Shown piece after piece: positions 1 to 8,573 of a stretch of DNA of 64,000 nucleotides (position 1 is the first letter of the stretch; each line of letters starts with the position of its first letter). The position numbers and the translations under genes were made by a program. Source of the DNA: Streptomyces sp. NBC_00247 (GTDB lineage Bacteria > Actinomycetota > Actinomycetes > Streptomycetales > Streptomycetaceae); NCBI RefSeq assembly GCF_036188265.1, contig NZ_CP108093.1:7272921-7336920 (forward strand). Reading direction: 5' to 3'. The notes under the pieces were generated by a model. That model saw only the letters and a list, made by a program, of their open reading frames with translations, was not told where the DNA came from and did no database searches.

Positions 1-592
1 CCAGCCGCTTGATCAGCCGTACCAGCGCCCAGACGGCGATCGCGGCGAGGGCGGCGAGGGTGGCCGCGGGCGTCCAGTCACCGAGATGCAGGACCCAGTT
101 GCCGAGCTGGACGAGCCTGTTGTGGCCGTCCGGCTCGTAGCCGGTGGCGTCCTTCAGGGAGCCGGTGATGATCTGGAGGGCGATGCCGGTGGAGAAGCCG
201 GTCATCACGGCGTTCGAGACGAACGACAGGGCCAGCCCAAGCCGCAGGACCCCCAGCAGCAGCATGACCGCACCGGTCAGCACGGTCAGGGTGGCGACGT
301 TGCCCGCGTTCAGAGCGTCGAGGCCGGCCTCCTGGATGACGCTCTGCGAGGTCAGGGCGAGCGCGGAGGTAAGGGTGGTGACCATCAGGACGGTACGGGT
401 GAAGAGGGAACCCAGAATGGTGGGGACGATGCCCGCGTAGATGCCGGCGACCGGGTTGAAGCCGCCGATCGCCGCGTAGGCCATGCCCTCCGGAATGGAG
501 AAGAGTCCCGTCACGAGGCCGGCGGACACGTCGGACGGCCTCGGCCTGCCGAGCGCGCGCAGTCGCCCGCCTTTTTCGGCCGGAGGCTTCAC
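1..592 (-). CDS. SulP-family anion transporter, N-terminal part (cut by window edge)
   Basis: Read from a GTG at 592 to the left edge, this frame encodes about 197 residues of a multi-spanning membrane protein with SulP hallmarks: the early segment LVTGLFSIPEGMAYAAIGG, then PVAGIYAGIVPTILGSLF, and the helix NAVMTGFSTGIALQIITGS. SulP proteins carry sulfate, bicarbonate or related anions across the cytoplasmic membrane. The C-terminal half, including any STAS domain, lies outside the window. The GTG start overlaps the TGA of the upstream GAP-family gene (GTGA), which implies translational coupling, so the two proteins are probably made together. A decayed copy of the same pair lies near 9.4-10.5 kb. 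Substrate is not predictable from this part. Confidence 0.85.
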   Translation of the reverse strand, partial: MKPPAEKGGRLRALGRPRPSDVSAGLVTGLFSIPEGMAYAAIGGFNPVAGIYAGIVPTILGSLFTRTVLMVTTLTSALALTSQSVIQEAGLDALNAGNVATLTVLTGAVMLLLGVLRLGLALSFVSNAVMTGFSTGIALQIITGSLKDATGYEPDGHNRLVQLGNWVLHLGDWTPAATLAALAAIAVWALVRLIKRL

Positions 593-1266
593 GAGGTGAG
601 TCCGCTGATCGCGTCCCCCACGTACTTGGCGCCCAGCAGGACCAGGACCACCGTCATGATCGCGCTGTTGTGCTCACCCATCCACGCCTTCCAGCCGCCC
701 AGCACCGCGGCCGACCTGCTGCCCCCGAATACGTAGACGAGCAGCGGGAGCAGGACGCACACCGAGCCGACGACCACGAACAGGACCCCCGCGACAACCT
801 TGCCGCCCACGCCGGCCGGGCTGCTCGCGATGGAAGCCGCGCCACCGATCGTGAGAACGAGGTTCTTGGGGTTGGCACCCGACAGCAGGGCGGCGAGACC
901 GGCCGCTCTGCCCGGGGTGATGCGGTCGATCGCCCGCATCCAGGCCGGCAGCGCGTGCTCCTGTCCCGTATGGGGGCGGTCCTTCCACTGCTTGGCTCCC
1001 ATGAGCAGGAAGAGCACGCCGAGCGCGAGCTTGAGCCAGTACGTCCACCGGGCGGGTGCGCCGCCGTCGTCGGCACCCGCGCCTGATCCTGCGAGGACGA
1101 CCACCGTGGTGATCACCCCGAGGGTGACCATCCAGCCCAGCGTGAACGCCATGCCGTTGACCTTGCCGCGCGGGGTGGCCAGCATCAGCACCACCGCGAT
1201 CAGCGGAAGAGGGCTGATCGCGATGCCCACCGCCGACGCCAGCATCTGCCCGACAGCATCACCCAT
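589..1266 (-). CDS. GAP-family (SfLAP-like) membrane protein
   Basis: The 225-residue product begins MGDAVGQMLASAVGIAISP and has about six hydrophobic segments. It resembles the GAP/Sap family (peptidoglycolipid or sulfolipid addressing proteins), with the conserved stretches LMLATPRGKVNG, LLMGAKQWKDRP and SGANPKNLVLTIGGA. I chose the ATG at 1266 rather than a longer upstream frame because a strong GAGGAGGCAGG ribosome site precedes it and the protein then starts at the conserved N-terminus. It ends in GTGA overlap with the SulP gene. The family is linked to lipid or envelope export in mycobacteria; the role here is inferred only. A frameshifted paralogue lies at 9795-10480. Confidence 0.85.
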   Translation of the reverse strand: MGDAVGQMLASAVGIAISPLPLIAVVLMLATPRGKVNGMAFTLGWMVTLGVITTVVVLAGSGAGADDGGAPARWTYWLKLALGVLFLLMGAKQWKDRPHTGQEHALPAWMRAIDRITPGRAAGLAALLSGANPKNLVLTIGGAASIASSPAGVGGKVVAGVLFVVVGSVCVLLPLLVYVFGGSRSAAVLGGWKAWMGEHNSAIMTVVLVLLGAKYVGDAISGLTS

Positions 1267-1531
1267 CCCTGCCTCCTCGATACCGTCACCCCGCGTACGG
1301 CAGGCGAGCCGGCAACGAGCCTGTCCCGGCTCCCGGGGAGGCGCAAGGCAAGCTCGGCCGACTGGACCAGAGGGGGTTGTCGCCGGTGAGGTTGACGTTC
1401 CTGTCAGCCAACCACCCACGAACAGTGCGTACGTACCTTGCCGCCGAGGCCTCATATCCGCGGGTGCGGCACGGGTGGGCGGGCGCGCTGGCGCGGATGC
1501 GTGGGGGCGGTGCTGCTCGTAGCGTCGGGGG

Positions 1532-2929
1532 ATGAGCGAGAACGCGGAGCTTCCTGGCCGGCTGGGCGGGGTGGGTTACGACGGTGAACTGCCGGCTCGG
1601 CAGGATCTCGGGCTGGTCTTCGACGAGCTGGACTACCAGATGGCCTGCCAGGTGTATCTGTGGGCGCTGCCTCTGGTGTCGTACGCGCAGTGGCAGCGGG
1701 TGCACCGGGAGGTGTTCGGCGCGGGGCCGTGCGACCTGGTCCGCTACAGCACGTACCGCGACCGGCTGGGACTGATCACAGCCAACGCCACCACCCCGTA
1801 CATCCTGAACTTCTTCGATCTGGCGCAGACGGGGCCGCTGCTGGTGGAACTGCCCGCCGGCCCCACGGCGGGCGGGGTGTCGGACTTCTGGCAGCGTGAG
1901 ATCGGTGTCATGGGCGAGATGGGCCCCGACCGCGGGCAGGGAGGCACCCATCTGATCGTCCCGCCCGGCCAACCCGTACCGGACGGGACACCCGGCGAAG
2001 TCCATGTCCTCTACGCCACGGGCATGAACGTCATGTTCGGCTTCCGTACACTGGATCCCGATCCCGACCGGTCCCGGGCGCTCGTGGACGCGGTCCGTAT
2101 CCGCCCGCACGACAGCGACCCCGCCAGCTGCACGACCCGCATCGTCACCCCCGACGGCAGGCCGTGGTCCGGTGACCAGCCGCGTGGCCTGGAGTTCTTC
2201 CGAACCCTGCACGCCGTCTACCAGAGCGAGATCGTGGACGAACGCGACCGCTTCTACCTGGCGATGCTGCACCGGCTCGGGATCACCAAGGGCGAGGCGT
2301 TCACACCCGACGAGCGGACGACACGCATCCTGGAACAGGGCGCCGCGGCGGGCGAGCTGATGGCGCAGGCCAACACCTTCGCCAAGCGGTTCGAGGGATG
2401 CCGGTGGTGGCCCGACCGCCTCTGGGACCAGCCGATCGTCCTGGACCACTCCGACCAGCGAGCCGGACACCTCGACCAACTGCTGGAACGCGCCTCATGG
2501 TTCTACGAGGCCGTCTCGTTCTCAGAAGCGATGAAGAGCCACACCCCCGGCGCGGGGCAGGCCTACCTCGGGGCATACACGGACGGCCGGAGCGCGTGGC
2601 TGGACGGCGGCCGCGACTACACCCTGCACGTACCGGCAGACGTGCCGGCCAAACTGTTCTGGTCGGTGACCGTGTACGACACCGCCACCCGCTGCCTGAT
2701 CGACAACCCCCAGCAGCGCGGGGACCGCGGTTCACGCGACCACGACCTTCTGGTCAACGGCGACGGGTCGGTCGACCTGTCCTTCGGACCGCATCCCCCC
2801 AAGACCGGCGAGTCGAACTGGGTACAGACCCTGCCCGGACGGCACTGGTTCTCCTACTTCCGCCTCTACGGGCCCCAAGAACCCTACCTGGACCGCACCT
2901 GGAAACTCGGCGACATCACACCTGCCTGA
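1532..2929 (+). CDS. DUF1254/DUF1214 domain protein
   Basis: This 465-residue soluble protein has the two-domain layout of the DUF1254 (about residues 60-190) and DUF1214 (about 340-455) families. Recognisable segments are TPYILNFFDLAQTGPLLVELP in the first half and PAKLFWSVTVYDTATRCLIDNP plus the terminal YFRLYGPQEPYLDRTWKLGDI in the second. Members are widespread and their biochemical function is not established. It diverges from the GAP/SulP genes across about 265 bp. A near-identical 90-bp scrap of it, with a Trp codon turned into a stop, lies at 8256-8345, and a more distant full-length paralogue is at 10483-11802. The ATG at 1532 has only a weak G-rich ribosome site. Confidence 0.85.
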   Translation: MSENAELPGRLGGVGYDGELPARQDLGLVFDELDYQMACQVYLWALPLVSYAQWQRVHREVFGAGPCDLVRYSTYRDRLGLITANATTPYILNFFDLAQTGPLLVELPAGPTAGGVSDFWQREIGVMGEMGPDRGQGGTHLIVPPGQPVPDGTPGEVHVLYATGMNVMFGFRTLDPDPDRSRALVDAVRIRPHDSDPASCTTRIVTPDGRPWSGDQPRGLEFFRTLHAVYQSEIVDERDRFYLAMLHRLGITKGEAFTPDERTTRILEQGAAAGELMAQANTFAKRFEGCRWWPDRLWDQPIVLDHSDQRAGHLDQLLERASWFYEAVSFSEAMKSHTPGAGQAYLGAYTDGRSAWLDGGRDYTLHVPADVPAKLFWSVTVYDTATRCLIDNPQQRGDRGSRDHDLLVNGDGSVDLSFGPHPPKTGESNWVQTLPGRHWFSYFRLYGPQEPYLDRTWKLGDITPA

Positions 2930-2996
2930 CCCCCCCCGTCGGAAACCAGTGAGAATGCCGGCGCAGTGCGCGACGCGCCGCCAGGAAGTGATGGAG

Positions 2997-3902
2997 ATGG
3001 ACTTCCGTCAGATCGAGTTCTTCAGGGCGGTCGTCGAGGCACGTTCGGTCTCGCAGGCTGCAGAAAACCTTGGTGTGACTCCGCCAACGGTGGGTGATGC
3101 CGTCGCGGCGCTGGAGCGGGAACTCGGCGTGCGTCTCCTGGAGCGATCGGCGAAGGGGGCGAACCCCACTCGAGCGGGTCTCTATCTGCTGTCGAGGGGC
3201 GGCCGCCTGGTGGCCGACCGCGACCGGGTCACCGAGGCGCTCCGACTGATGGGGGCGGGAGCGGTCGGTGATCTCCAGATCGGTGTCGAGCCGATGGTCA
3301 TCAACGAGCTCATCGCTGACGTGCTGGCGGACTTCCTGAAGCGCGCCCCGGAGGCGCGCGTCAGCCTGAGCGATGTCACACCCGACGTCATCATCCAGGG
3401 GATTGTGGACGGCAATCTGGACATGGGCTGTGTCCCCTTCGGCCAGGAAGGATTCGCCGAATCCGTCACCGACGTCTGCGAGTGGTACCCGATCGTCGGC
3501 ATCGACATCAAACTGGCCGTACCGCGGAAGCGGGCACACGAGCAGCACCCTGGCGGAAAAGGCTGGGGGCGCTGGATCCTGCCCTACCGGATTCCCGCGT
3601 TCTCGGGCATGCCGGACATCGTCGAAGAGACCCTGGCCGACGACGAAGGCTTCGACGTCCTCGAGGTCTCCACGCCGCAGACAGCGATCGCGTTCGTGGC
3701 CGCAGGACTGGGCGTCGCGCCGGCCACCCAGCGCATCGCGGAAGGGAACGAGGCGGTGGCCCTCCTCGACCCCCCGGAATGGCTTGCCCCCATGCAGGCG
3801 ACGCTTCTATGGAAACGGGGAGGCCAGATGACACCGCTCATGTCGCTCTGGAGGCAGTCCACTCAACTGGTCGCCACACAACGCCGCGCGAAGGGCTCCT
3901 GA
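2997..3902 (+). CDS. LysR-family transcriptional regulator
   Basis: The 301-residue product has an N-terminal winged helix-turn-helix typical of LysR regulators (MDFRQIEFFRAVVEARSVSQ, then AAENLGVTPPTVGDAVAALE and LGVRLLERS) followed by a periplasmic-binding-like effector domain (about 90-295). I prefer the ATG at 2997 because AGGAAG lies eight bases upstream and the protein then starts at the canonical M-x-x-R-Q-I-E-F; an ATG at 2991 is possible. It follows the DUF1254 gene by about 70 bp on the same strand, so it may regulate that gene or be co-transcribed with it. The effector is unknown. Confidence 0.9.
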   Translation: MDFRQIEFFRAVVEARSVSQAAENLGVTPPTVGDAVAALERELGVRLLERSAKGANPTRAGLYLLSRGGRLVADRDRVTEALRLMGAGAVGDLQIGVEPMVINELIADVLADFLKRAPEARVSLSDVTPDVIIQGIVDGNLDMGCVPFGQEGFAESVTDVCEWYPIVGIDIKLAVPRKRAHEQHPGGKGWGRWILPYRIPAFSGMPDIVEETLADDEGFDVLEVSTPQTAIAFVAAGLGVAPATQRIAEGNEAVALLDPPEWLAPMQATLLWKRGGQMTPLMSLWRQSTQLVATQRRAKGS

Positions 3903-4170
3903 CCCACCCCCACAAGCAGCCGAAGGAGTTCTTCCCGCCCGGCGGACCGGAGTCTGCGGTGGTCCTCATTCTTCGCTTCCGGCCCTCTTTTTTCTTCTGT
4001 TTCTGAACGAGGCCCGGGGTGACCGTTCTACGGGCAACACCGGACGAGTCGGAAGCAACTCGTCTCTGGCCCTAACTAACCGGTCATATCGGGCTATGGC
4101 CTATCCCTGTTGTGCCTGTCACAACGGAGGTATGGCCCTCCGCACGAGGGCTTGAAACTTGGAGGCCCCG

Positions 4171-4704
4171 ATGCGCCCGCGTTTTCGCCCCATGGCCCTG
4201 CTGGCAGCCGCTGTGACCTCAGTGGCCAGTTGCCTGCTCTTCGCCACCCCTGCCTCCGCAGGAGTCGCGGACGCGACCTGCCTGCTCGGCACCGAGACCA
4301 CGACCTACAGCCCACCCGTCACGCTCACCCCCCAGTCCGTGCACATCAACACGGTCCGCCAGCTCGGCCCGTGCCTGTCGACCAACCCGGCCATCACGAC
4401 AGGGACCATGAACATCTCCTTCAACGCGACCCGCTCCTGCCTCACGGTGGCCTCCCCGTCGACCGCCACCCTGACGATCAACTGGAACAACGGCCAGACC
4501 AGCACCCTGCTGGTCAACTACGTCAACAACAACGCCGCCGGCCAAATCGTCTCCGTCGGCACGGGCGCGGTCACCGCAGGCCTGTTCGCCGGAGACAGCG
4601 CGGTCGTCGTCAACGTCGGCCCCACACTGGACACCCTGAACTGCGCCCTCAACGGGATCAGCAGCCGCACCGGCACCTTCACCCTCGAACTCACCTCCCT
4701 GTAG
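4171..4704 (+). CDS. Secreted protein, function unknown
   Basis: The 177-residue product has a signal peptide (MRPRFRPMALLAAAVTSVAS, hydrophobic core, cleavage probably after TPASA) and a mature region of about 145 residues rich in Thr, Asn and Val with alternating beta-strand pattern. There are four Cys residues in the mature part (CLLG, GPCL, RSCL, LNCAL), enough for two disulfides. GGAGG lies five bases before the ATG at 4171, which decides the start over an upstream TTG. I do not recognise the family; the composition suggests an extracellular beta-sandwich protein. Confidence 0.75.
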   Translation: MRPRFRPMALLAAAVTSVASCLLFATPASAGVADATCLLGTETTTYSPPVTLTPQSVHINTVRQLGPCLSTNPAITTGTMNISFNATRSCLTVASPSTATLTINWNNGQTSTLLVNYVNNNAAGQIVSVGTGAVTAGLFAGDSAVVVNVGPTLDTLNCALNGISSRTGTFTLELTSL

Positions 4705-5097
4705 GCCGGTATGTTCCCGGCGTGGGTGCGCGCCGGGAACCGCGACCGGGACGAAGCCACTGCACCAGCCTGTGCTTGAACCGGAGGCGCCGGAGGCGCT
4801 GAGCCCGCCTTCGGCCCTTCTGCGTGTCCCCGCCCCGGTTCCGCGACAGCGGCACCACACGGTGCTCCACAGGCGTCCTGAACGACCGTGGTACCGACGT
4901 CGCCCGGATCCTGGCCGATGCCCAGGCGCCGCGGCTCGACGCCGACCGGGCCCGAACCGCCGTCAGCACCGCCGCAGCCAATCGCACGCCTCAGTCACCC
5001 CGCTGACGAACGAGACCACCCCACCACCACGAACAGCACCTCCAGGCGCACTTCGGCGACGCGCCACCACCGACGCACACCAGGAGACGGGGCCCGC
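4705..5097. other. No gene recognised
   Basis: About 390 bp of GC-rich sequence. Several frames stay open by composition only; none has a convincing start, ribosome site or recognisable product. Confidence 0.4.
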
Positions 5098-5226
5098 ATG
5101 CGCACACCCACCCCCAGCGCCACCACCCCAACCCCCGCCGAGACAACCGAGTCCAGACCCGGACCGGCGGTGTACGGCGCCCTCTCCCCGGCCCTCCTCG
5201 CCCGCGCCTACCGCGGCTACGCCCGC
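5098..5226 (+). pseudogene. Remnant of a small Streptomyces protein (paralogue of 17520-17711)
   Basis: From the ATG at 5098 the frame reads a Pro/Thr-rich start and then PAVYGALSPALLARAYRGYAR, closely matching AVYGVPSPALLARAHRGYAR in the 63-residue protein at 17520-17711. After YAR the two diverge: the intact copy continues into an acidic tail while this one runs into a Gly-rich, low-complexity frame that stays open to 5514. It is best read as a truncated duplicate. Function of the family is unknown. Confidence 0.5.
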
Positions 5227-6155
5227 TTGCGGGGTGGCGGTGGTGGAGCGGTGGGTGGGCGGTGTCGGGTGGCGGTGCCCCGGACGGCCGGCCCGGCACT
5301 CAGAGGGGCAGGCCGGTGGACGCACCAGGTTGAGCTGGTGGACTCGCCACGGGTTTGCCGCGGTGGGTCCGGCGCCTCGATGGGGGGTCACACGGTGATG
5401 ATGATGGCCATGCAGGTGGCGAGGAGGGTCGCGACGGCCCAGGACGACGACGAGCGCGGTGAGGAAGAGGACGCGAGCCTCAAGGTGGGACACGGCAGGG
5501 GTTCCTTCCGGTAGGGGCGGGCGCGGGATGCGCTCCACCTCTTCGTTGGCGGGGCGGGCGGTGGACAGGACAGCCGGAGCGACCATGCCGCCGCCGCGGG
5601 GGGCGACAGCCCCGACCAGCAGACGGGTCAGACTGCACAGAATCCGAACAACTGGTCAGAATCTGCACGTGGTTCGGGGGCTGAGCGGCACTATCTGACG
5701 GGGTCGGGTTAGCTCCGCAACCCCCCGCTCGACTCCGGCCCGCCCCTCACCCGGTGGCGCCGACCAAGGGCGGAGCAGGGCACCGCGGCCGGCTCCGCGT
5801 CCGGACCCGCCGTGCGCGCGGCGGGTCCGGACGCGGCGGGACCGGGCCGGTACGTCCCGCAAGGGCTTCCCAGGTAAGTAGTCGGCGTCCGCCGCGCCCC
5901 GGAAAATGCGGTCTGTTCCAAGGGACAGCAACGAAGCGGTGTTCACCGCCCGGTTCTCACCCAGGCCGCACGTGCCTTCTCCGGCAGAGCCATGCCCGCC
6001 GCTCATGGAGCACCGGGGCATTGCCGTGCTCCTGGAAGTCGCGCCGCCCCAGAACCGGCACCGGCCCCGGGTGGAGGACCTGCTTGGTGTTCGCCGTGCC
6101 GGGCGGGTGTTCGTGGGCGGCGGCACCCGCCGGGCCGCGGCTCGTTGGACGGGTC
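5227..6155. other. Non-coding stretch containing a perfect hairpin
   Basis: I see no convincing gene. The open frames here lack ribosome sites and recognisable products. The notable structure is the 18-bp inverted repeat at 5795-5836, listed separately. Confidence 0.4.
5795..5836. repeat. Perfect 18-bp inverted repeat
   Basis: Arms CCGCGTCCGGACCCGCCG (5795-5812) and its exact complement (5819-5836) are separated by six bases, TGCGCG. The hairpin is very stable and is not followed by a T-run. It could act as a bidirectional terminator or a recombination or replication structure; the sequence alone does not decide. Confidence 0.6.
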
Positions 6156-6620
6156 ATGAGTTTCCAGTCGCGTGTCCGTCTTCCCTTCGGCGATTCGCTG
6201 CCCCCGCACCTGCTGGCGGCGTTCGAAGCACGTTGCGCTTTGAACGGCCTTGAGCTGCGTGAAGGGCTGGTGGAAGCGTTGGAGTTCTGGCTTTCCGCTC
6301 CGGGGCCGGGGGAGGGCGAACCGGATGCTGTCGCCCGGGACTTGGCCGAGCGGGCGTCCGAAGCTCTCGACCAGGGCCGGCGGGACAACGCCCGTGTCCT
6401 GGTCACCCTCGCCCATGTCTACTTCCGCCTCGGCCTTCCACCCGACCCCGGCAGCCCTATGAGCCGTACTGCGTCTCGTGGCCGTGATGCTGTGTCCCCG
6501 TCGGGTTTACCCACGCCGTGGGGCCCGGCAAGCGGTACGGCGCCGGAGTCCGTGGGTGTGCCGAGCTGTCCTCCACGGATCCAGCACCGCTCCGCGTCTT
6601 CGCTCAAGGAACCGGAATGA
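6156..6620 (+). CDS. Hypothetical 154-residue protein
   Basis: The ATG at 6156 opens a frame whose first 100 residues look like a real helical protein (LPPHLLAAFEARCALNGLEL, DLAERASEALDQGRRDNARV, VTLAHVYFRLGLP), while the last 50 are low-complexity and may be read-through of non-coding sequence. No ribosome site is obvious. I do not recognise a family. It could be a decayed gene. Confidence 0.4.
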   Translation: MSFQSRVRLPFGDSLPPHLLAAFEARCALNGLELREGLVEALEFWLSAPGPGEGEPDAVARDLAERASEALDQGRRDNARVLVTLAHVYFRLGLPPDPGSPMSRTASRGRDAVSPSGLPTPWGPASGTAPESVGVPSCPPRIQHRSASSLKEPE

Positions 6621-6684
6621 GCAGCCCGGCCCCGGCTTCAGTGTGCCGCTCCCGGCGCCCGCTCTGTTCCACGATGTGAGGGGG

Positions 6685-6711
6685 AGGGACCCGATGGCCG
6701 TCCGGGTCCCT
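6685..6711. terminator. Hairpin terminator copy 1
   Basis: Stem AGGGACCCG / CGGGTCCCT with a nine-base loop. The same stem occurs at 12259-12285. In both places it lies just past the 3' end of a minus-strand cold-shock-like gene, so the terminator was duplicated with that gene. Confidence 0.6.
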
Positions 6712-6809
6712 CCCGCCACCGAACCCTGCCGCGTTCGCCTCGCGTCGGCCGGCCCCGCCGCTGGCAGGGAATCCCCATGCCTGGCGACCGGCGACTGATT
6801 CCGGGGCGG

Positions 6810-6990
6810 TCACTTGATGAGCCGGACGCGGACCCGGAGGGCGTGCAGTCCGCTTTTCGCCCAGAGGTAGGGCTCGGCTTCGGGGGTTCGATGCAGCTGT
6901 GGTGGAACCACAGTCCGGTACCGTCCCGGACCTGCACGATCAGACCGCAGCCCTCCGGGCCGTACGGCCATTTTCTGTTGACGCGGGCGC
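6810..6990 (-). pseudogene. Broken copy of the small cold-shock-like gene at 12386-12610
   Basis: One minus-strand frame reads EGCGLIVQVRDGTGLWFHHS-CIEP, matching GSGLIVRIRDGAELWFHRS-CLEP of the intact gene. A different frame then reads EAEPYLW-KSGLHALRVRVR, matching EVEPYPW-TDGLRALRVRVR. The segment in between (HDTGVAALMFLDVL in the intact copy) is missing and the frame is shifted, so this copy cannot make the normal protein. It keeps its terminator at 6685-6711. Confidence 0.7.
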
Positions 6991-7225
6991 CACCTTTGCC
7001 GTGGGCACCCGCCCTTGGTGATGGCGGTTCTCCCGGCTGCGATCGGCTGCCTGGCCAACCTCTTGGGAAGGGCGGCGCGTATCGTTGAAAATCGGTGCAT
7101 AAATGGATAAATTCCAGTTTCCGTCGAGGTGGCACATTTTCAGCTCTGTACGCGCCGCCGGTCCGGCGGGCAGGGGCCGGAGCGCCTTCGCGCGGCTGGC
7201 CATTCCTTAAGCCCAGGAGGAGTCC

Positions 7226-7810
7226 ATGCATCGACATGTGAGGCGCATTTCACGCCTCGCACTGCCGCTGGCGACGATCGCGCTCGCGGGCGCGGTAGCC
7301 ATGCCGGCGGCTCACGCCGCTGACGCGACCGGACGCGGCGGCGGGGGTTGTGACCACTCGTGCAAGCCGGAGCCCGGCCCGCCCGGCCCGCCCGGACCGG
7401 CGGGACCGCCCGGACCTGAGGGTCCCGCCGGTCCCGCCGGTCCTCAGGGACCTGCCGGTCCTGCTGGTTCTCAGGGTCCTGCCGGTCCCGCCGGTCCTGC
7501 TGGTTCTCAGGGTCCTGCTGGTCCTGCTGGTCCTGCTGGTCCTCAGGGTCCTGCCGGCCCCACAGAGGCCCCGCAGATCGTCACCAACACCGTGCCACTT
7601 CCTGCCAACTCCTCAGTGCAGGGTGGTGCGGTCTGCCCTGCCGGTACGGCTGTCACGGGAGGCGGCGCCTCCGTCAACCCGATCGGGGGGGGAGTGGTCG
7701 TCGAGCAGACGTTCCCGTCCGGCAATACCTGGCTCACCGCGGTCTCGAACGGGTCCTCACTCAACCGTGAGGTCACCTTCTATGCCCTGTGCATTCCCGT
7801 CTCAGGCTGA
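7226..7810 (+). CDS. Secreted collagen-like (Gly-X-Y) repeat protein
   Basis: The 194-residue product has a signal peptide (about 1-32, ending PAAHAAD), a short Gly/Cys stretch (GGGGCDHSCK), then about 22 Gly-X-Y triplets rich in GPAGPAGPQ (about residues 49-112), and an 80-residue C-terminal globular part with VCPAGTAVTGGGASV. Bacterial proteins with this layout form extracellular collagen-like triple helices. A strong AGGAGGAG site lies a few bases before the ATG. The repeat is a tandem array in DNA (GGTCCTGCT units), so length variation between strains is likely. No sortase motif is visible; it is probably released. Confidence 0.85.
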   Translation: MHRHVRRISRLALPLATIALAGAVAMPAAHAADATGRGGGGCDHSCKPEPGPPGPPGPAGPPGPEGPAGPAGPQGPAGPAGSQGPAGPAGPAGSQGPAGPAGPAGPQGPAGPTEAPQIVTNTVPLPANSSVQGGAVCPAGTAVTGGGASVNPIGGGVVVEQTFPSGNTWLTAVSNGSSLNREVTFYALCIPVSG

Positions 7811-7962
7811 GACCGGACCCTGACGGCGGACGACGGCCGCTCAAGGCGTATGACAGCGGCAACAGGGCGCCCCGACATACTCGTTGGTCTCGATGACCCC
7901 GAGATGCACCGGAGACCCTGTGTGATCAACGCTCATGATCAATACACTAGGGCGTTTCGTTT

Positions 7963-8007
7963 GGGTCACTTCCGCCGGCCGAAGTTATCGGCCGGCGGAA
8001 GTGACCC
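7963..8007. repeat. Perfect 20-bp inverted repeat
   Basis: Arms of 20 bp beginning GGGTCACTTCCGCCGGCC (7963-7982) and their exact complement (7988-8007) flank the five-base loop AGTTA. The adjoining TAGGGCGTTTCGTTTGGGTCA resembles ends of some Streptomyces insertion sequences, so this may be fused remnants of IS ends; that is inference. It lies in a 760-bp stretch without an intact gene. Confidence 0.65.
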
Positions 8008-8255
8008 ACCGCATCAGCGCTCTGATCTCGGCCTTCGGTGTCCTTGCCAGCGCGCTGATGGCCGTTGCAGGCGTTCGTGAGCACGGTTCTGGCACAGCCT
8101 CTGGCTCGCGGCTGTAAAACGTGATCTTCCTCAGCGCTTCGTGCACGCTCATGCATGACGTGCGGCAGCTCCGCACTGAGCCGACCGCCTGACAGCGGCG
8201 CCGTTCCAACCAGCACCGCCAGTCGTTGTTCGTGTGAGTCGTTGACCGACGCGTT

Positions 8256-8345
8256 TCCGACCAGCGCTCCGGGCACCTCGACCAGCTGCTGGAGCGCGCC
8301 TCATGATTCTACGAGGCCGTCTCGTTCTCAGAAGCGATGAAGAGC
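8256..8345 (+). pseudogene. DUF1254 gene fragment
   Basis: About 90 bp nearly identical to positions 2451-2540 of the DUF1254/DUF1214 gene, encoding DQRSGHLDQLLERAS, a stop, then FYEAVSFSEAMKS. The Trp codon TGG of the intact gene is TGA here. Neither flank continues the similarity. It is a small duplicated scrap with no coding potential. Confidence 0.7.
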
Positions 8346-8573
8346 AACTCCCTCGGGTAATTCCTCATTCGATCTCGGTCCCACCACAGGGATGGCGCCG
8401 AGGCTGAGTGAGAACACGCCAGTACACCAACATGAGAGCCGGAAACTCGCCTTTGTTCCGTGCCCACATCCCCTGGCCGCAAAAACGGCCCACCACGGCT
8501 GAACGCCCGGGCCCCGCGACAGAAGTGCTTTAGTCCTGATCAAAGCCGCTTCCCATACGCCAGGAGACTGCAC

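Noticed and set aside
7373..7560. Possible CRISPR or minisatellite array in the GGTCCTGCT repeats
   Set aside because: The repeats have a 9-base period in frame with a secreted protein and no spacers; they encode collagen-like triplets.
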